DNA of 64,000 nt. It comes from Mesorhabditis belari (taxonomy: Eukaryota > Nematoda > Chromadorea > Rhabditida > Rhabditidae). The stretch covers positions 248,001 through 312,000 of the forward strand of contig CAUEEP010000864.1 in assembly GCA_958450365.1 (NCBI GenBank), given 5' to 3'. The notes under the pieces were generated by a model, which ran no database searches, was not told where the DNA came from, and was given only the letters and a program-made list of their open reading frames with translations. How positions within the stretch are numbered: position 1 is the first letter of the stretch; the number at the start of each line of letters is the position of its first letter. Made by a program: the position numbers and the translations under genes. Below are positions 1 to 10,831 of this stretch, in pieces.

Positions 1-1455
1 AAAATTTGATTTTTAATTAATTTCAATTGTTTTTGACGTCAGTAATGGAAAGTATAGAAAAGACAGATGTTATTTTAAAGGAAAACGTCTGGAATGACTT
101 GTGATAAAAAGGAAAGCTTTCTAATGAGAAAAAGGAAGAGATTATTGCATTGTCACAGATTCAATTTTGAGCCCATACTTTGAAATTCCCATTTATTGGA
201 TAGAGGATTGGAGGATGAAAGACCTGGGGATTGTTCCGGTTTTTTTCAAGCTCAGGTTCATTTTTCGTTCGATTAAAGCTAGAGAAATAAAGACGACAAA
301 TTAATGCAAATTAAATGCAAAATTAATATCTAATATAATAGATTTTATTAATGCGTTATCGCACTTTATTTCTTTCTGAATAAAGTATTTATATAAATGA
401 TTTATCTATAAATGATTTATTTATAAATGATATAAAATCATTCCACTTGCATTTATAAATGAGAAACAAATCCGCAGGGAAAACTAACGAAACAGCCATT
501 TTTGGAAAACGTGAAAGCAGCCATTTTTTTGCTCTGCTGCCCTTTACTAAAATAGCTGTAAAATCTTTTAGAAAAGAGATATCTCAAGGCGGTTTTTGTA
601 ACCATCGATCTGTATTCGATTCAGCTTTAGCATGATCTATAAAACGTATAAAAGATATCAAGAGCGAGAGAATTTGAAGATTGAAGAAAAAAATGAAGGG
701 TGCATGAGAGCATCACACTTTAGAGCATCACACTTTCAACAACACATTGGTCTTTCTAATGCAGCAAGCACTAGATTAATTGATATTGGGTTGATGGAAA
801 AGTTGTTTCCGAAATTTGGGGAGTGTACCTTAAATTTGTCAAGTTTTGACGTTTTATAGCTTATGCTAAAGCTGAATCCAATACAGATCGATGGGTACAA
901 AAGTCTTGAGTTATCTCTTTTCTAAAAGATTTTACAGCTATTTTAGTAAAGTAAAGGGCAGCAGAGCAAAAAAATGGCTGCTTTCACGTTTTCCAAAAAT
1001 GGCTGTTTCGTTAGTTTTCCCTGCGGATTTGTTTCTCATTTATAAATGCAAGTGGAATGATTTTATATCATTTATAAATAAATCATTTATAGATAAATCA
1101 TTTATATAAATACTTTATTCAGAAAAAAATAAAGTGCGAAAACGCATTAATAAAATTAATAAAAATTAATAAAAATCGAACGAAAAATGAACCTGAGCTT
1201 GAACAAAACCCGAACAATCCCCAGGTCTTTCATTTGTTTTCCTCCAATCCTCCATCCAATACAATGGGAATTTCAAAGTCTAGACTCAAAATTGAATCTG
1301 TGACAATGCAATAATCTCTTCCTTTTTCTCATTAGAAAGCTTTCCTTTTTTTATCACAAGTCATTCCAGACGTCTTGCTTTAAAATGACACCTGTCTTTT
1401 TCTATACTTTTCATTACTGGCGTCAAAAAACAATTGAAATTAATTAAAAATCTTT
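1..1455. repeat. Giant inverted repeat (about 1.45 kb foldback)
   Basis: The sequence from 1 to about 645 returns as its reverse complement from about 850 to 1455, leaving a 200 bp loop. The ends match (CAATTGAAATTAATT near 1430 mirrors the start), and so do the innermost parts (GCTTTAGCATGATCTATAAAACG at about 625-647 against 850-872, slightly diverged). The left end touches the window edge, so the arm may extend further. A piece of the loop and arm recurs inverted at about 3745-3815, which shows this is a repeat family. The small open frames inside it are by-products of the arms. It could be a foldback transposon; I see no transposase. Confidence 0.85.
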
Positions 1456-1616
1456 AATTAGCTTAGTAATCGCAAAAAAAATCCAATGGAAAACCAGTAG
1501 ATTTTGACTTTATTCTTTTTACCATGTAAAATCCACAGGTTTTAAGTGAATGATTTCAAATTTTCAGATGAATTTTCAGATGAAAAGATTATAGGAAAGA
1601 TAGGAAAGGTACAGTA

Positions 1617-1837
1617 CTGGACAATGAAATATGATATTTGAAAAACGATCGCCACTTTCGCGCGTCTGTAACTCCCTTGTCTTTGAGTTTAAACTATTAG
1701 TGTTCTACATTTTCTGAAAGCTCTTTTCAAGGGCTACACAATGGTAATATTAATATTTAGAAATACGGTAAAGACAAGGGAGTTACAGACGCGCGAAAGT
1801 GACGATCGTTTTTCAAATATTATATTTCATTGTCCAG
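1617..1837. mobile_element. MITE of Tc1/mariner type, family A
   Basis: A 221 bp element has terminal inverted repeats beginning CTGGACAATGAAA and ending TTTCATTGTCCAG. It is flanked on each side by TA (1615-1616 and 1838-1839), the target duplication of Tc1/mariner elements. The repeats are about 65 bp long and include GTCTGTAACTCCCTTGTCTT near the inner end. A second copy lies at 19003-19220 and a decayed internal piece at about 4600-4725. It has no coding capacity, so it would depend on a transposase elsewhere. Confidence 0.85.
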
Positions 1838-2414
1838 TAATTTCATTACAGAAGCTCTATCAAACTCTAAGCCTTAAAAACTAAGCTCTAAATTGCCTTG
1901 TAAATTCCCATTTTATATCATTTCTTTTGTATTTTCATTGGATGAGATTTGTTTTTTTGAAAGCTATCACTTTACAGGCTGAATATTTTCATATATTTTC
2001 CCTTCTGTGATCCAGGCATTTTTCGAGACACCAACTTTCGTTAATTTTCAATTTTCACGATAATTTCTATGAGATAGACCGTTTTTTTTTCTTTGTTTCC
2101 TTTTTGTTTTTGTAAAGCTGTTGAAAAAGAAATTTTTTTTTGAGAAATGTTGAAATTGAACTGAAATGAACTTGAAATGCATTCACAATTTTGGAGCTTC
2201 ACGCAAAAAATTGTTCAGAAAATGATGAAATCAAAAGAAAACAATAAAAAGATTACTTCAAATGAAATACTTTCAGATGTGGAAAGTTAAAATTGAAATT
2301 CTCAAAAACGGCTCACTCACAAGCCTGTTTAAATAGAAATTTTGATATTTTGGTAAGTCCTTTGGCCACTTGATCATTGTTTTTTAAGTCTTAAGAACCA
2401 TTTCAGGTTAACTA

Positions 2415-2632
2415 CCGTGTTTTCTCTAATAGTAGTGCACCCTGAGCGTCGCCTAAATTGCTCGAAATCTCGAGAACCGCTTAGCAGAACCTATCGATGT
2501 GGGGCCGGAAAATGTAGCTGACGATGAGATCTAGTTGGGGATTTGAGTGTTGAGCTTCTGTAAAAGCTTGGAAACCGTAAAATCGTCGCCAACTCGGCTC
2601 GCCGAGGTGCACTACTATTAGAGAAAATACGG
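2415..2632. mobile_element. MITE with TA target site, family B
   Basis: The left end CCGTGTTTTCTCTAATAGT and the right end ACTATTAGAGAAAATACGG are near-perfect inverted repeats about 30 bp long, bounded by TA at 2413-2414 and 2633-2634. The interior (about 160 bp) is more GC-rich than its surroundings and contains smaller palindromes such as CTCGAG. No ORF is present. I saw one copy only in this window. Confidence 0.8.
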
Positions 2633-2691
2633 TATACTTGTTTTGTTAAGATATTACTCAAAAACGGGCAAGCACAACCTTTCCGGCAAAC

Positions 2692-2892
2692 TTAATTTTT
2701 CCAGTTTTTAACTTCCGCAAACTCAAAGAATATTTTTAGCTCGATTTTTGTTTGAACAGTCAGAATTCCCTTTTGCTCCTCATTAAAAAAGCCGTTGAAC
2801 TTAAAACGCAAAAAATAGCATTCAGAGCTCGCTTTGTCAGCACGCAAGAAATCCAGGACTAAATTATCGAATACGCTTTTTCTAGGTATCAT
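2692..2892 (-). other. Isolated 66-codon open frame, unrecognised
   Basis: A minus-strand frame starts with an ATG near 2892 and ends in TAA at 2692. Its composition is fairly protein-like, rich in Phe, Lys and Glu, with few low-complexity runs. There are no neighbours in the same frame and no domain I recognise. It could be a pseudogene scrap or chance. The 1.8-2.4 kb and 2.9-3.2 kb flanks show nothing I can assign. Confidence 0.2.
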
Positions 2893-3179
2893 TTTGAAAC
2901 AATAGCTTGCGGAAACGGGTGAAATTAAGCAATAACTCTTTCATACGGATCTATGATCAACAAAATGACGAAACTATATGGTTTTTATTCTACAAACTTC
3001 GGAATTCAACTATTACATCAATCAATTCGTCAATATTACGTCAATCAGAAATCAAGCAAAAAAAACCAGAAATCTCGTCTTTTTTATGGATTTATGGGAT
3101 CTAGACCTGCATCTAGATATATCAAAGATGCTTTCTGATTAGGCCCTTCATCTAGATGCTTTCTGATTAGGCCCTTCAT

Positions 3180-3311
3180 CTACATGTTGCGGGCTGTGCA
3201 TTGGCAGATGAATGGGTGGCGATGGCTGGAGTTGTTGCTGTCGTCGCGGTGTCCGATGAATGGGATTCGATCGATTGTTTGCCCCGATTCTGTGAAGGCC
3301 AAGCGCCGATT
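3180..3311 (-). other. Candidate exon after a CATTTCAG acceptor, unrecognised
   Basis: On the minus strand a good acceptor (CATTTCAG) precedes about 130 bp of GC-rich sequence that stays open in more than one frame. One frame gives a Gln/Pro/His-rich peptide and another ends at TAG near 3180. The intron-like flank just upstream (about 3312-3490) recurs in opposite orientation at about 18420-18600, so this sits inside a duplicated segment. It lies downstream of the first hlh-30 fragment on the same strand, but I cannot show that it belongs to that gene. Confidence 0.3.
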
Positions 3312-3946
3312 CTGAAATGAGTGGTCATAGATCTCTAGCTCGAAGTGGACTTATATTCTAAATGTCAACTCTACAACCTTATCCTTTTCTTCTAGCTTTT
3401 GTTCTTAATGCTTGTTCTTAAACCTGCTTCTGTAGTTTTTCCAAAACTTTTCCTCTGATTCTACTGCAAAAGTCATTGATTATCTTTAAAAATTTAGATC
3501 ATTTTTTGAGCAGCATCGACCCCTCCGCTTCGCTAGAAATAGATGAAATAGATGGCTACAATAATCTATAGCTCAGTTGAGCCTTAGCCTAAGCCTGAGC
3601 CTGAGGTTTATCTTGAATTCGAAGCCCTCAACATTGAAATTTAAGCCTCAGTTTGAAATTCGTTTTTGAAAACATTAATCTCTAATAATATTGAACTCTC
3701 TCCTTTCATGGTGATCTTTTTCTTCAATGTTTCTCGGTTCAAATTCTCTCGCTCTTGATATCTTTTATACGTTTTATAGATCATGCTAAAGCTGAATCGA
3801 ATACAGATCGATGGTTACAAAAACCGGAAAACCAGTAGATTTTGACTTTATTCTTTTTACCATGTAAAATCCACAGGTTTTAAGTGAATGATTTCAAATT
3901 TTCAGGACAAGCAGAAGCTATTGAATTTCACGAATTTAAGAGGTGG

Positions 3947-4568
3947 GTTTTTAGAGCAATTTTAATTTAAAATTTAAAGCAAATTTAAAAAGCAATTTGT
4001 ATAAGAGAGTTTATTTTATTTGTATAAGATCTTATAGAGTTTGTATAAGAGATATTTTAAGATTTATTAACTTTAAAATATAGGCGAGTAAAAAGTTTCA
4101 GCTTAGTATTGGGAACGAAAATGCGTATAAAATCTTTGAATGAAACTGGACACACTTATGTACAAGCGTTTGTTGGATGTTTAACTGGCAAGCGGAGTTC
4201 TTCATGAATAGTCCATTATGTGATTGGCGGGCATCGATACCGTGTTCGGGTCGGGACTGAAAATTGAGGAATTCAGATAGGGTAGAATTTAAATATCAGA
4301 TATCTTCTAAACAGCTTGACACTTGCCCCCAAGTGCCCTGGAAACAACTTCTAAACATGCTGTATAAACATAGCGTAAGAAATATTTGGCTACAGGGTTT
4401 CGGACTACAGTACTCTAAGGCTACAGAATCTCTAACTACAGCACAGTGCCCTTGGACAACGCTATTGACTGTACAGCCAATGGTAGGTGCTCATCTTCAG
4501 GTAGCTTCAGGATGATCTAAACAAGGCTTAATCAAGATTTTCGACTTCTAGGGAGCAAAGTATCGCAT
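3947..4568 (+). repeat. Direct repeat copy 1 (about 620 bp)
   Basis: This stretch is repeated in the same orientation at 9408-10018 with about 90 percent identity and small indels. A third, more diverged part lies at about 27340-27480. It contains no convincing gene. Shared landmarks include GTTCGGGTCGGGACTGAAAA and the block ending CTTCTAGGGAGCAAAGTATC. Confidence 0.85.
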
Positions 4569-4599
4569 GTTTCTATATTGCATATAACATGTGAAACAG

Positions 4600-4725
4600 A
4601 TCGTCACTTTCACGCCTCTGCAAATCCCTAGTATTCGCCACTAAATAATAATATTACCATTGGATAAGCCTTGAAAAGACCTTTCAGAACATGCATAACA
4701 CTAATAGTTTAAACTCAAAGCCAAG
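4600..4725. mobile_element. Decayed MITE family A fragment
   Basis: The GATCGTCACTTTCACGCCTC stretch and the internal ACACTAATAGTTTAAACTCA match the MITE at 1617-1837 with many substitutions and missing ends. It lies just 3' of the first hlh-30 fragment, as the intact copy at 19003-19220 lies in an intron of the second. The insertion therefore probably predates the duplication of that locus. Confidence 0.7.
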
Positions 4726-4789
4726 GTACTGTGCTGTAAAAAAATTGAATAAATAGGGAAGCCACGCTAAGCCCAGCATTTCCCTCACT

Positions 4790-5452
4790 AACCCTGACTC
4801 GATCGGCCGTTGCTTAATTAGGCCCTGAAAGCTATTCTTTGCTTAGAAGCTTTTTATTTTTCGCTTACATCTCGATCCTTTTGCAACTTTCGAATGTAGT
4901 CACAGGATGCTTTGAGAATCGTCCCTTTGTCCAGCTTCATCTCTCTAAATTCGGCTCGTGACAACGTGAAGTAAATATTTAGCGTTTTTTTCTTGTAAAT
5001 TTGATTTTAACTCACTTGGAGGCTCCTTTAGGCAACAAAAGCCCTAATTCTTTGATTCGGTCGTTAATATTATTGCGACGATCGCGTTCAACTGAAAAAC
5101 TCGTTTAATAGGTTTTAGAAAAACCTCTGAAAAACTTCTGATTTGATTCATAATTATGAATGAAATGGGAAATGAACTCACTCCTATTGTGAATGTCCTT
5201 CTTTTTGCGATCTTTTTGGTAGAAATCCGGATTATCGGCACTGGGAATGGATCCTTTCGACGAGCCACATACCTGCAAACAATAATAATCTTTTAGGTAT
5301 ATCAGAGAGTTATATTTATGTCCCCGGCGCAAGTTTACCAATTGATCCATCTCCGATGAGCAGGGAGCTGGCGAGGTGAAGACTTCGCGGAATTGTTGCT
5401 GCGCCTCCGGGAGTCCGGCGGGTGAGCCTGAGTTGCCTGAACCACTAGTTTG
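4790..5452 (-). pseudogene. hlh-30: hlh-30 (MITF/TFE bHLH-zip factor) fragment, copy 1
   Basis: Four minus-strand exons join in phase: 5452-5339 (Gly/Ser/Pro-rich, 38 codons), 5272-5182 (ends KKKDIHNR), 5091-5016 (bHLH start, ERDRRNNINDRIKELG) and 4944-4869 ([19 protein letters not shown]). The NINDRIKELG and [13 protein letters not shown] motifs are hallmarks of the MITF/TFEB/HLH-30 family, nuclear E-box (CLEAR) regulators of lysosome and autophagy genes. In the basic region one arginine of the usual run is Asp (ERDRR) and the residue before IER is Arg instead of Met. The next exon (leucine-zipper start, about 4870-4790), intact in copy 2, is scrambled here by indels. No start or end of the gene is present, so I call it a pseudogene fragment. 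The bHLH exons themselves are undamaged. Confidence 0.85.
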
Positions 5453-5483
5453 CTTCAAATTATTATAAAACGACAAGCCTAAC

Positions 5484-5580
5484 CTTCCGAGCAAATTGCT
5501 CCGTAATATCCAGGTGGACATTCACAAGTTCCATGGTTCCGATTTGGGACCCATTCAGGGCCGATTCGGGACAATTTTTT
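5484..5580 (-). other. Possible EGF-like exon, or 5' exon of hlh-30
   Basis: Just upstream of the hlh-30 fragment, a minus-strand exon-like stretch ends at a GAAG|GTTAGG donor. One frame reads HGTCECPPGYYGAICSE, an excellent match to the C-terminal half of an EGF-like repeat (CxCxxGYYGxxC). That frame does not continue into the next exon. A second frame, starting with ATG at 5534 (MELVNVHLDITEQFARK), ends in phase 0 and would splice cleanly to the first hlh-30 exon. The two readings conflict. The EGF pattern is hard to get by chance, while the phase favours the other reading. Confidence 0.4.
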
Positions 5581-5873
5581 CAGTATTGGTTAGTCTAGCC
5601 TATCAGTAGAAAGATTAGCTCAAAGATTTGCCAGACATTCTAAATAGTCGCTAAAACTTTGTGGAGCAGAACTCAACCAGCACAGACTTTGTTCATTTTA
5701 TTCAAGTTTTATGATGTGGCAAATAAACAAAATATTGTAACTATTTGTAAATCTCATTGTTAAAAATAAACAATTCGCAATTGGAGATTACAATCATTAC
5801 AATCATTATAATCATTAGAATCATTACAATCATTCAAATTCGTACAATCTAGTACAACCATTTTCCTACTCAC

Positions 5874-6009
5874 CGTATAATAATCCCCCTCATACGCGGA
5901 TCTCATCATCCCGAATGTCAACGCTTTGATCAGTCGATTCTCATCAACTAAACAATTCCTTGCCACTAAATCTCGACGAATGAAACAATGAGAGATCAGG
6001 TATAAAATT
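5874..6009 (-). pseudogene. Receptor tyrosine kinase catalytic-loop exon (inverted)
   Basis: A minus-strand exon follows TTTTTTTACAG and ends at ACG|GTGAGT. It reads IRRDLVARNCLVDENR then LTFGMMRSAYEGDYYT. This is the catalytic loop and activation segment of an RTK, closest in style to the DDR group. HRD has become RRD and the metal-binding DFG has become TFG, so an active kinase is unlikely. The exon that should follow it, with compatible phase 0, lies 154 bp away on the opposite strand (6163-6318). The simple repeat at 5785-5845 (ATTACAATCATT units) lies just 3' of it. Confidence 0.8.
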
Positions 6010-6162
6010 CTGTAAAAAAATTGGCTATCTTTTGGCTATAAAATCAACTAGGAAACTTTTAAGAGAAACCTAAAAAGGACAAAACTTTCAGGAATTTGCG
6101 GCGTTTTTGAGAAATCACCGTGCAAACTTTTTTCATTAAAATCTATATTCTTCATTTTCTAG

Positions 6163-6318
6163 ATGATGCACCGAGGTCGTTTGCCCATTCGGTGGATGTC
6201 AAGAGAAGCGTTGGAGGGGCAGCGATATGGTGAACCGTCAGATGTTTGGGCATTCGGAGTCACACTATGGGAAATGTCGAAAACTTGTAATAAAATGGCA
6301 AGATTGTTGGGAATGGAG
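6163..6318 (+). pseudogene. Receptor tyrosine kinase APE-F helix exon
   Basis: After TTTTCTAG the plus strand reads [19 protein letters not shown] then [13 protein letters not shown], the substrate-binding P+1 loop and helix F of a receptor tyrosine kinase. [12 protein letters not shown] is typical of discoidin-domain receptors. It ends at GGAG|GTAAAC in phase 0. About 120 bp on, after TTTTTAG, a short in-frame continuation (GAPYEDE, near 6433-6475) ends at TGA, so the domain is cut. The preceding kinase exon is on the minus strand at 5874-6009. Together they form an inverted, broken kinase domain. Confidence 0.8.
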
Positions 6319-6499
6319 GTAAACATTACAGGATATCGTTTAACTTGACGGTAAACATTACGGGCTAAGGTTTTGGGGTTTAAAGGAAAAAATGTCTATC
6401 GGTTAACCTTAAAATGACAAGAATTTTTAGGTTGCCGACAGTGAAACCGGTGCCCCTTACGAAGATGAATGATATGTTTTAGGAAAATTCTATTGTTTC

Positions 6500-7640
6500 T
6501 GTTTCCGCTTGATCTTGATCCATGTAAAATCCAGTGGGTTTCCTCGGTGGGACACAACCATTACCCCACAACAAATTAAGAAGATAAATTTATAACCTAA
6601 AATTTTGTTAAAATTCTAAAAATTTTCGAAAACAACTTTTTGAGTAAAGGGGTTTTTCTGAACCCTAAGTTGCAAGCTTCCATAGAAAAAGATTAGATTA
6701 GATAAAATGGATTTTCTGAAAATTTATTTTCATGGCTTATTGCCTTTTTTCTTTTCCTGTTAGCTTTCATTCAGCCTCATCCATCACGGAACGATTCTTG
6801 ATTTTCCCCACCCAATTTGGAAGATTCCCTTAAACTTTGTCTTCATCTTCAGCATTATATCAGACACAATAATTGCAAAATATGGCAAAAATATTGAAAT
6901 TTCCATATTTAGTATCAAAGTTCATTGAAATATATTCGCCAAATCGTTTCCCTGAGAGATTTTCAAACAAATAAACTCATTTTTAGACCCGATTATCGGG
7001 GCTATATATTAAACCCCTCTGTGCCCATGTCTAGCCACGGATCCCATAATACTCTACTTTCCAGCTAAGATTTACCTTCAAGGAAAATGCGCAAAGTGAG
7101 GCATAAGTAAAAAAGTATTCATTCCTCAAGTAACTAATTATTGCCTTGCAACTAACTAATCTTTAGGTCCAATATGGGAATGGTTGGAGCACATGTTCGA
7201 TATTTTTCTTTTTTTCTAAATATGGTATTTTATTTAGACTTTCTGAATCATTCTTTACCCCTTTAAATACAGTTCTTTATCTCTCTAAAGAGATTTGAGG
7301 ATTTCAATAAAATCGGCGTGCCTGCGCTTTACGATTTTGAAGCCTTCAATTAAATTCGTGACCTAGCGGCTGTTTCAATCGATTCATTAGTTGAAATTGT
7401 TTTCTTTTTCATTTCTATGCCCTTTACCCGTCTCTTATTGAATCTTTAGCTATTCCACAGAAATTGGCAAAATTGGAACTTTTTTCTTTAATGAAATGAA
7501 AATGAAAATGATTATAACAAAAGTACTTGACTTGATCATCAGCACTTTTTGCTTTTGCTTTTTGCTGCTGCTTTTAGCAAAATGGTTTTTGCCAAGCTCA
7601 AGTTAATGCATTTATCGGATGAGATTCTGGAAATTTTGAG
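6500..7640. other. No gene seen
   Basis: AT-rich sequence without a convincing ORF, RNA gene or large repeat. There are scattered short inverted repeats only. Confidence 0.5.
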
Positions 7641-8067
7641 CTTAATTGATTACTGGACTATTTTTGTACTCTTTTGTAAAATTTAAAAATTCATTTGTTT
7701 TCTGCGCAGCCAACTATAATTGTTGGCCGTTCAAGATAGTGCGGTCTCTTTTAGGAGAGGCGAGCCAAACCGCCTCAAACTTTGCTGTTCCTGCATATTG
7801 GCTCGAATGTCTAAAATCTTATAAGCCTTTCTCAAACTATTTTTCTTACAGCTTGCAGTGTTCACACCAAGACGCAAAGACGGCAGTTCTCATTTCACCA
7901 ATCTAAAACTCTAAAACAAACGCAGGATCATGCACCTTAGAGCCCGCTCTCGTCCTGTTTTTCGGGATCTAGGCATAAAAATACTCCAGAAAGAGTGGAT
8001 TTGAGGAAAAAAGTGCCCCCCCAACAGGCGTAGTACCTTGTTCATTTTAAATTTCAATCTTTTGCAG

Positions 8068-8227
8068 GCAAGACCAAGAGTTTGGCAATACCGAGTACAT
8101 GAAACTGGACTTCCCATCAGTATACTGTGTCACCGAAGCTGGCTCGATCGTTATAATCATCGTTTTCATTTTTTTTATTCTGTCATTGATTTATTACCTT
8201 GGTTTTGTGAAAAATTTATTGAAATGA
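8068..8227 (+). CDS. Terminal exon of an unrecognised single-pass membrane protein
   Basis: After TTTTGCAG, a phase-1 exon gives about 52 residues ending in TGA. A polar lead (EFGNTEYMKLDF) is followed by a strongly hydrophobic segment (SIVIIIVFIFFILSLIYYLG) and a short basic tail (FVKNLLK). An AATAAA-like signal (ATTAAATAAAGG) follows within 25 bp. This is what the 3' end of a type I or C-terminally anchored membrane protein looks like. A possible upstream exon lies near 7850-7910 after TTCTTACAG, but I could not join the two in frame with confidence. I do not recognise the family. Confidence 0.5.
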
Positions 8228-8380
8228 CAAAAAACGAGCAATTAAATAAAGGAGCAAATAAATATTGGTCAGCTAGTTGTTACTGTACAACAGAAGTTAT
8301 ATGTATATGTATGTGAGTTATATGTGAGCACTATGTATTTGTATCTCTTACTCATTATTTTTTTTTAAAGTTTTCTTCAA

Positions 8381-8411
8381 ACGTTGGAGAAAACGTTGTT
8401 TTCTCCAACGT
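8381..8411. repeat. Perfect 14-bp hairpin
   Basis: ACGTTGGAGAAAAC, loop GTT, then GTTTTCTCCAACGT. The stem is perfect over 14 bp with a 3-nt loop. It lies 3' of the membrane-protein exon. Confidence 0.85.
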
Positions 8412-8754
8412 GATATAAAAAATGCAAAATCACAAGTAAATTCTTAGAAAAGAAAGGAAAAAAACGTTGGGACGAATTTTTCTGAAATTTCGCTATACTT
8501 TTAAATTTTTATGCTCTATCTTTTTTCTATTGACACCAAAATAGGTTTCTTGAGAAGAAAGGGATCAAATCGCATCGTTTCTATTAATTTGACAATTTTC
8601 CTTTTTGCCTCTTGAAATGGCTCAAAGTAAGCGCTTTTTAAAACACTTGAGAATCATTTTGTAAAAAAAGATAGGGTTTTTCAATAGAAAAAATCGTTCA
8701 ATAGAAAAAAAGTCTTTCGAAACATTTTCTGCTTACAGATATTATTAAGTTGGA

Positions 8755-8890
8755 AAGAAAGTCCTCGGTAAAAGTTTTTTAAACCGAGCGGTTAAACATC
8801 AAAATAAAATCAAAACAAAAGAAAGGAATCGAAACCGATCAAAAGATTGATAGCTTGCTTTGGAAATAAGACTCTTATCCACGACACCAG
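8755..8890. repeat. Segment repeated inverted at about 30165-30295
   Basis: CGAGCGGTTAAACATCAAAA and the following GATAGCTTGCTTTGG and CTTATCCACGACACCAG recur as reverse complement near 30.2 kb with few differences. No coding capacity is apparent. In the second location it borders another duplicated block (30295-31050). Confidence 0.75.
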
Positions 8891-9044
8891 TAGACACCAG
8901 TAAAAATGTGTAAAAAGTTACAGGATAAATTCCTATTAGGATCTCCGACGTTCAGTAGGTCACTTAAAACACGGAGCTCAGCAAATGCAGCAATACGTTT
9001 GTAACATTCAACATTTTTGTTTTTATCTTTTGTAAAAAAAATTT

Positions 9045-9127
9045 TAGAGGGGTTGGAAATTTTTTTTTTTTTTTTATTTTTTTTTTTTTTTATTATAATT
9101 TTTTTTTTTTTATAAAGGAGGGGATTT

Positions 9128-9164
<37 letters not shown>

Positions 9165-9214
9165 ATATAATTTTATTTATAAAGAAAAAAATATTTTTTT
9201 TATATTATATATAA

Positions 9215-9286
<72 letters not shown>

Positions 9287-9400
9287 AAAGGGAGAGGGGG
9301 GAGGGGGGGGAGGGGGGGGAGGGATGGGGTTGTGGGGAAAAAAAAAGAAGAGAAAAAAAAAAAAAAAAAAAATAAAAAATAAATTAATTTTACAAGGTAA
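9045..9400. repeat. Extreme homopolymer patch (T, then A, then G-rich)
   Basis: Long runs of T, then A, then G with few interruptions. This is not like any neighbouring sequence, and similar patches occur at 14385-14520 and 58290-58570. In the last case the patch replaces a known exon region, so these are probably consensus or assembly artefacts rather than biology. Confidence 0.7.
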
Positions 9401-9407
9401 AATCCAA

Positions 9408-10018
9408 GGTTTTTAGAGCAATTTTAATTTAAAATTTAAAGCAAATTTAAAAAGCAATTTGTATAAGAGAGTTTATTTTATTTGTATAAGATCTTATAGA
9501 GTTTGTATAAGAGATATTTTAAGATTTATTAACTTTAAAATATAGACGATTAAAATTGAAACAAGTTTCAGCTTAGTATTGGGAACGAAAATGCGTATCA
9601 AATCTTTGAATGAAACTGGACACACTTATGTACAAGCGTTTGTTGGATGTCTAAATGGCAAGCGGAGTTCTTTATGAATAGTCCATATTGTGATTGGCGT
9701 GCATCGATACGGTGTTCGGGTCGGGACTGAAAATTGAGGAATTCAGATAGGGTAGAATTTAAATATCAGATATCTTCTAAAGCTTCCCCCCAGTGCCCTA
9801 GACAACTTCTAAACATGCTGTATAACATAGCGTGTATTCGGCTCGGGTTTCGGTACTCTAGGCTAAGAATCTCTAACTACAGCACAGTGCCCTTGGACAA
9901 CGCTATTGACTGTACAGCCAATGGTAGGTGCTCATCTTCAGGTAGCTTAGGATAATCTAAACAAGGCTTAATCAAGATTTTCGACTTCTAGGGAGCAAAG
10001 TATCGCATGTTTCTATAT
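9408..10018 (+). repeat. Direct repeat copy 2 (about 610 bp)
   Basis: Homologous, in the same orientation, to 3947-4568. It begins immediately after the homopolymer patch at 9045-9400 and ends where the candidate hlh-30 C-terminal exons begin. Confidence 0.85.
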
Positions 10019-10053
10019 TGCATACAACATACTCCATTTTCTCTTCATCGTAC

Positions 10054-10350
10054 CTGAAATTTGTGGGATTCCACGAGAGACCATGGCTCATCTGGCTGAC
10101 GGCAAGGTTTGACGATGGGCCTCCGGCTTGTGACATTAACGGGTCCGAGTGGAGGAGTGGATTGTTCTGTATGCAGAGCATATTAGATATTTCATATTTA
10201 AATGAGAATTTAGATCTTAGGATTTAGATATTAGGGTTTAGATTTAAATAGAATGATATATTGTTTTATCTATATCTCAATCCTACCTCAAGACACCACT
10301 CCGTGATCAAATCGGGGAATGGCCCGTGGTGCATCCTTTGACTGTCGGGG
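10054..10350 (-). pseudogene. hlh-30: Two candidate C-terminal exons of hlh-30
   Basis: The minus-strand exon 10350-10287 (after CTTACAG; reads MHHGPFPDLITEWCLE, donor GAG|GTAGGA) is followed by exon 10166-10054 (after ATACAG; contains LLHSDPLMSQ and MSHGLSWNPTNF, donor AG|GTACGA). Phases fit each other. They also fit the last exon of hlh-30 copy 2 at 18779, whose two left-over bases TT are completed to Phe. Known MITF/TFE proteins carry a DPLLS motif followed by a Ser-rich stretch near the C-terminus, which DPLMS plus Ser-rich sequence resembles. The gap to 18.8 kb is over 8 kb and full of repeats, so linkage is inference. They could belong to another Ser/His-rich regulator. Confidence 0.45.
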
Positions 10351-10831
10351 CTGTAAGATATTGAATGATCATTCAGCTAATAGAATGGCAAGTATTTATT
10401 TGTATGACATAGAAATGGCAAGTATTTGATACTAATTCTTACGATAAGCCACCGTGGCTTCTACTTTCACTTCTAGAAAAAAAAGAAAAAAAGAAAACCT
10501 ATCTTCGCGTCAATAGATAAAAGATAGAAAAAAAACGTTTGATATTTCGCCAAAATTTCAGAGAAATTCATTCAGCCAATTTTTCCGTAGAGTTTTTTAC
10601 AGATTTTTACGAAAAAGGCGTTTTCACTCTCGAATTTGCTTGAAAGTGAACCGAAATTCATTTAAAAAGATGCAAATTGAACAAAAACACTTTTTTTATA
10701 GAGCAAACTATAGATTCATTCGTGAATTTGTTACTTTTTAAAGAAAAGTTGTAGAGAGTCAAAAATTATAAATTTCCAGAAAGATACACACTGGGACATC
10801 TCCAGTCATCCATTTTTGAGTCTCACACTTG

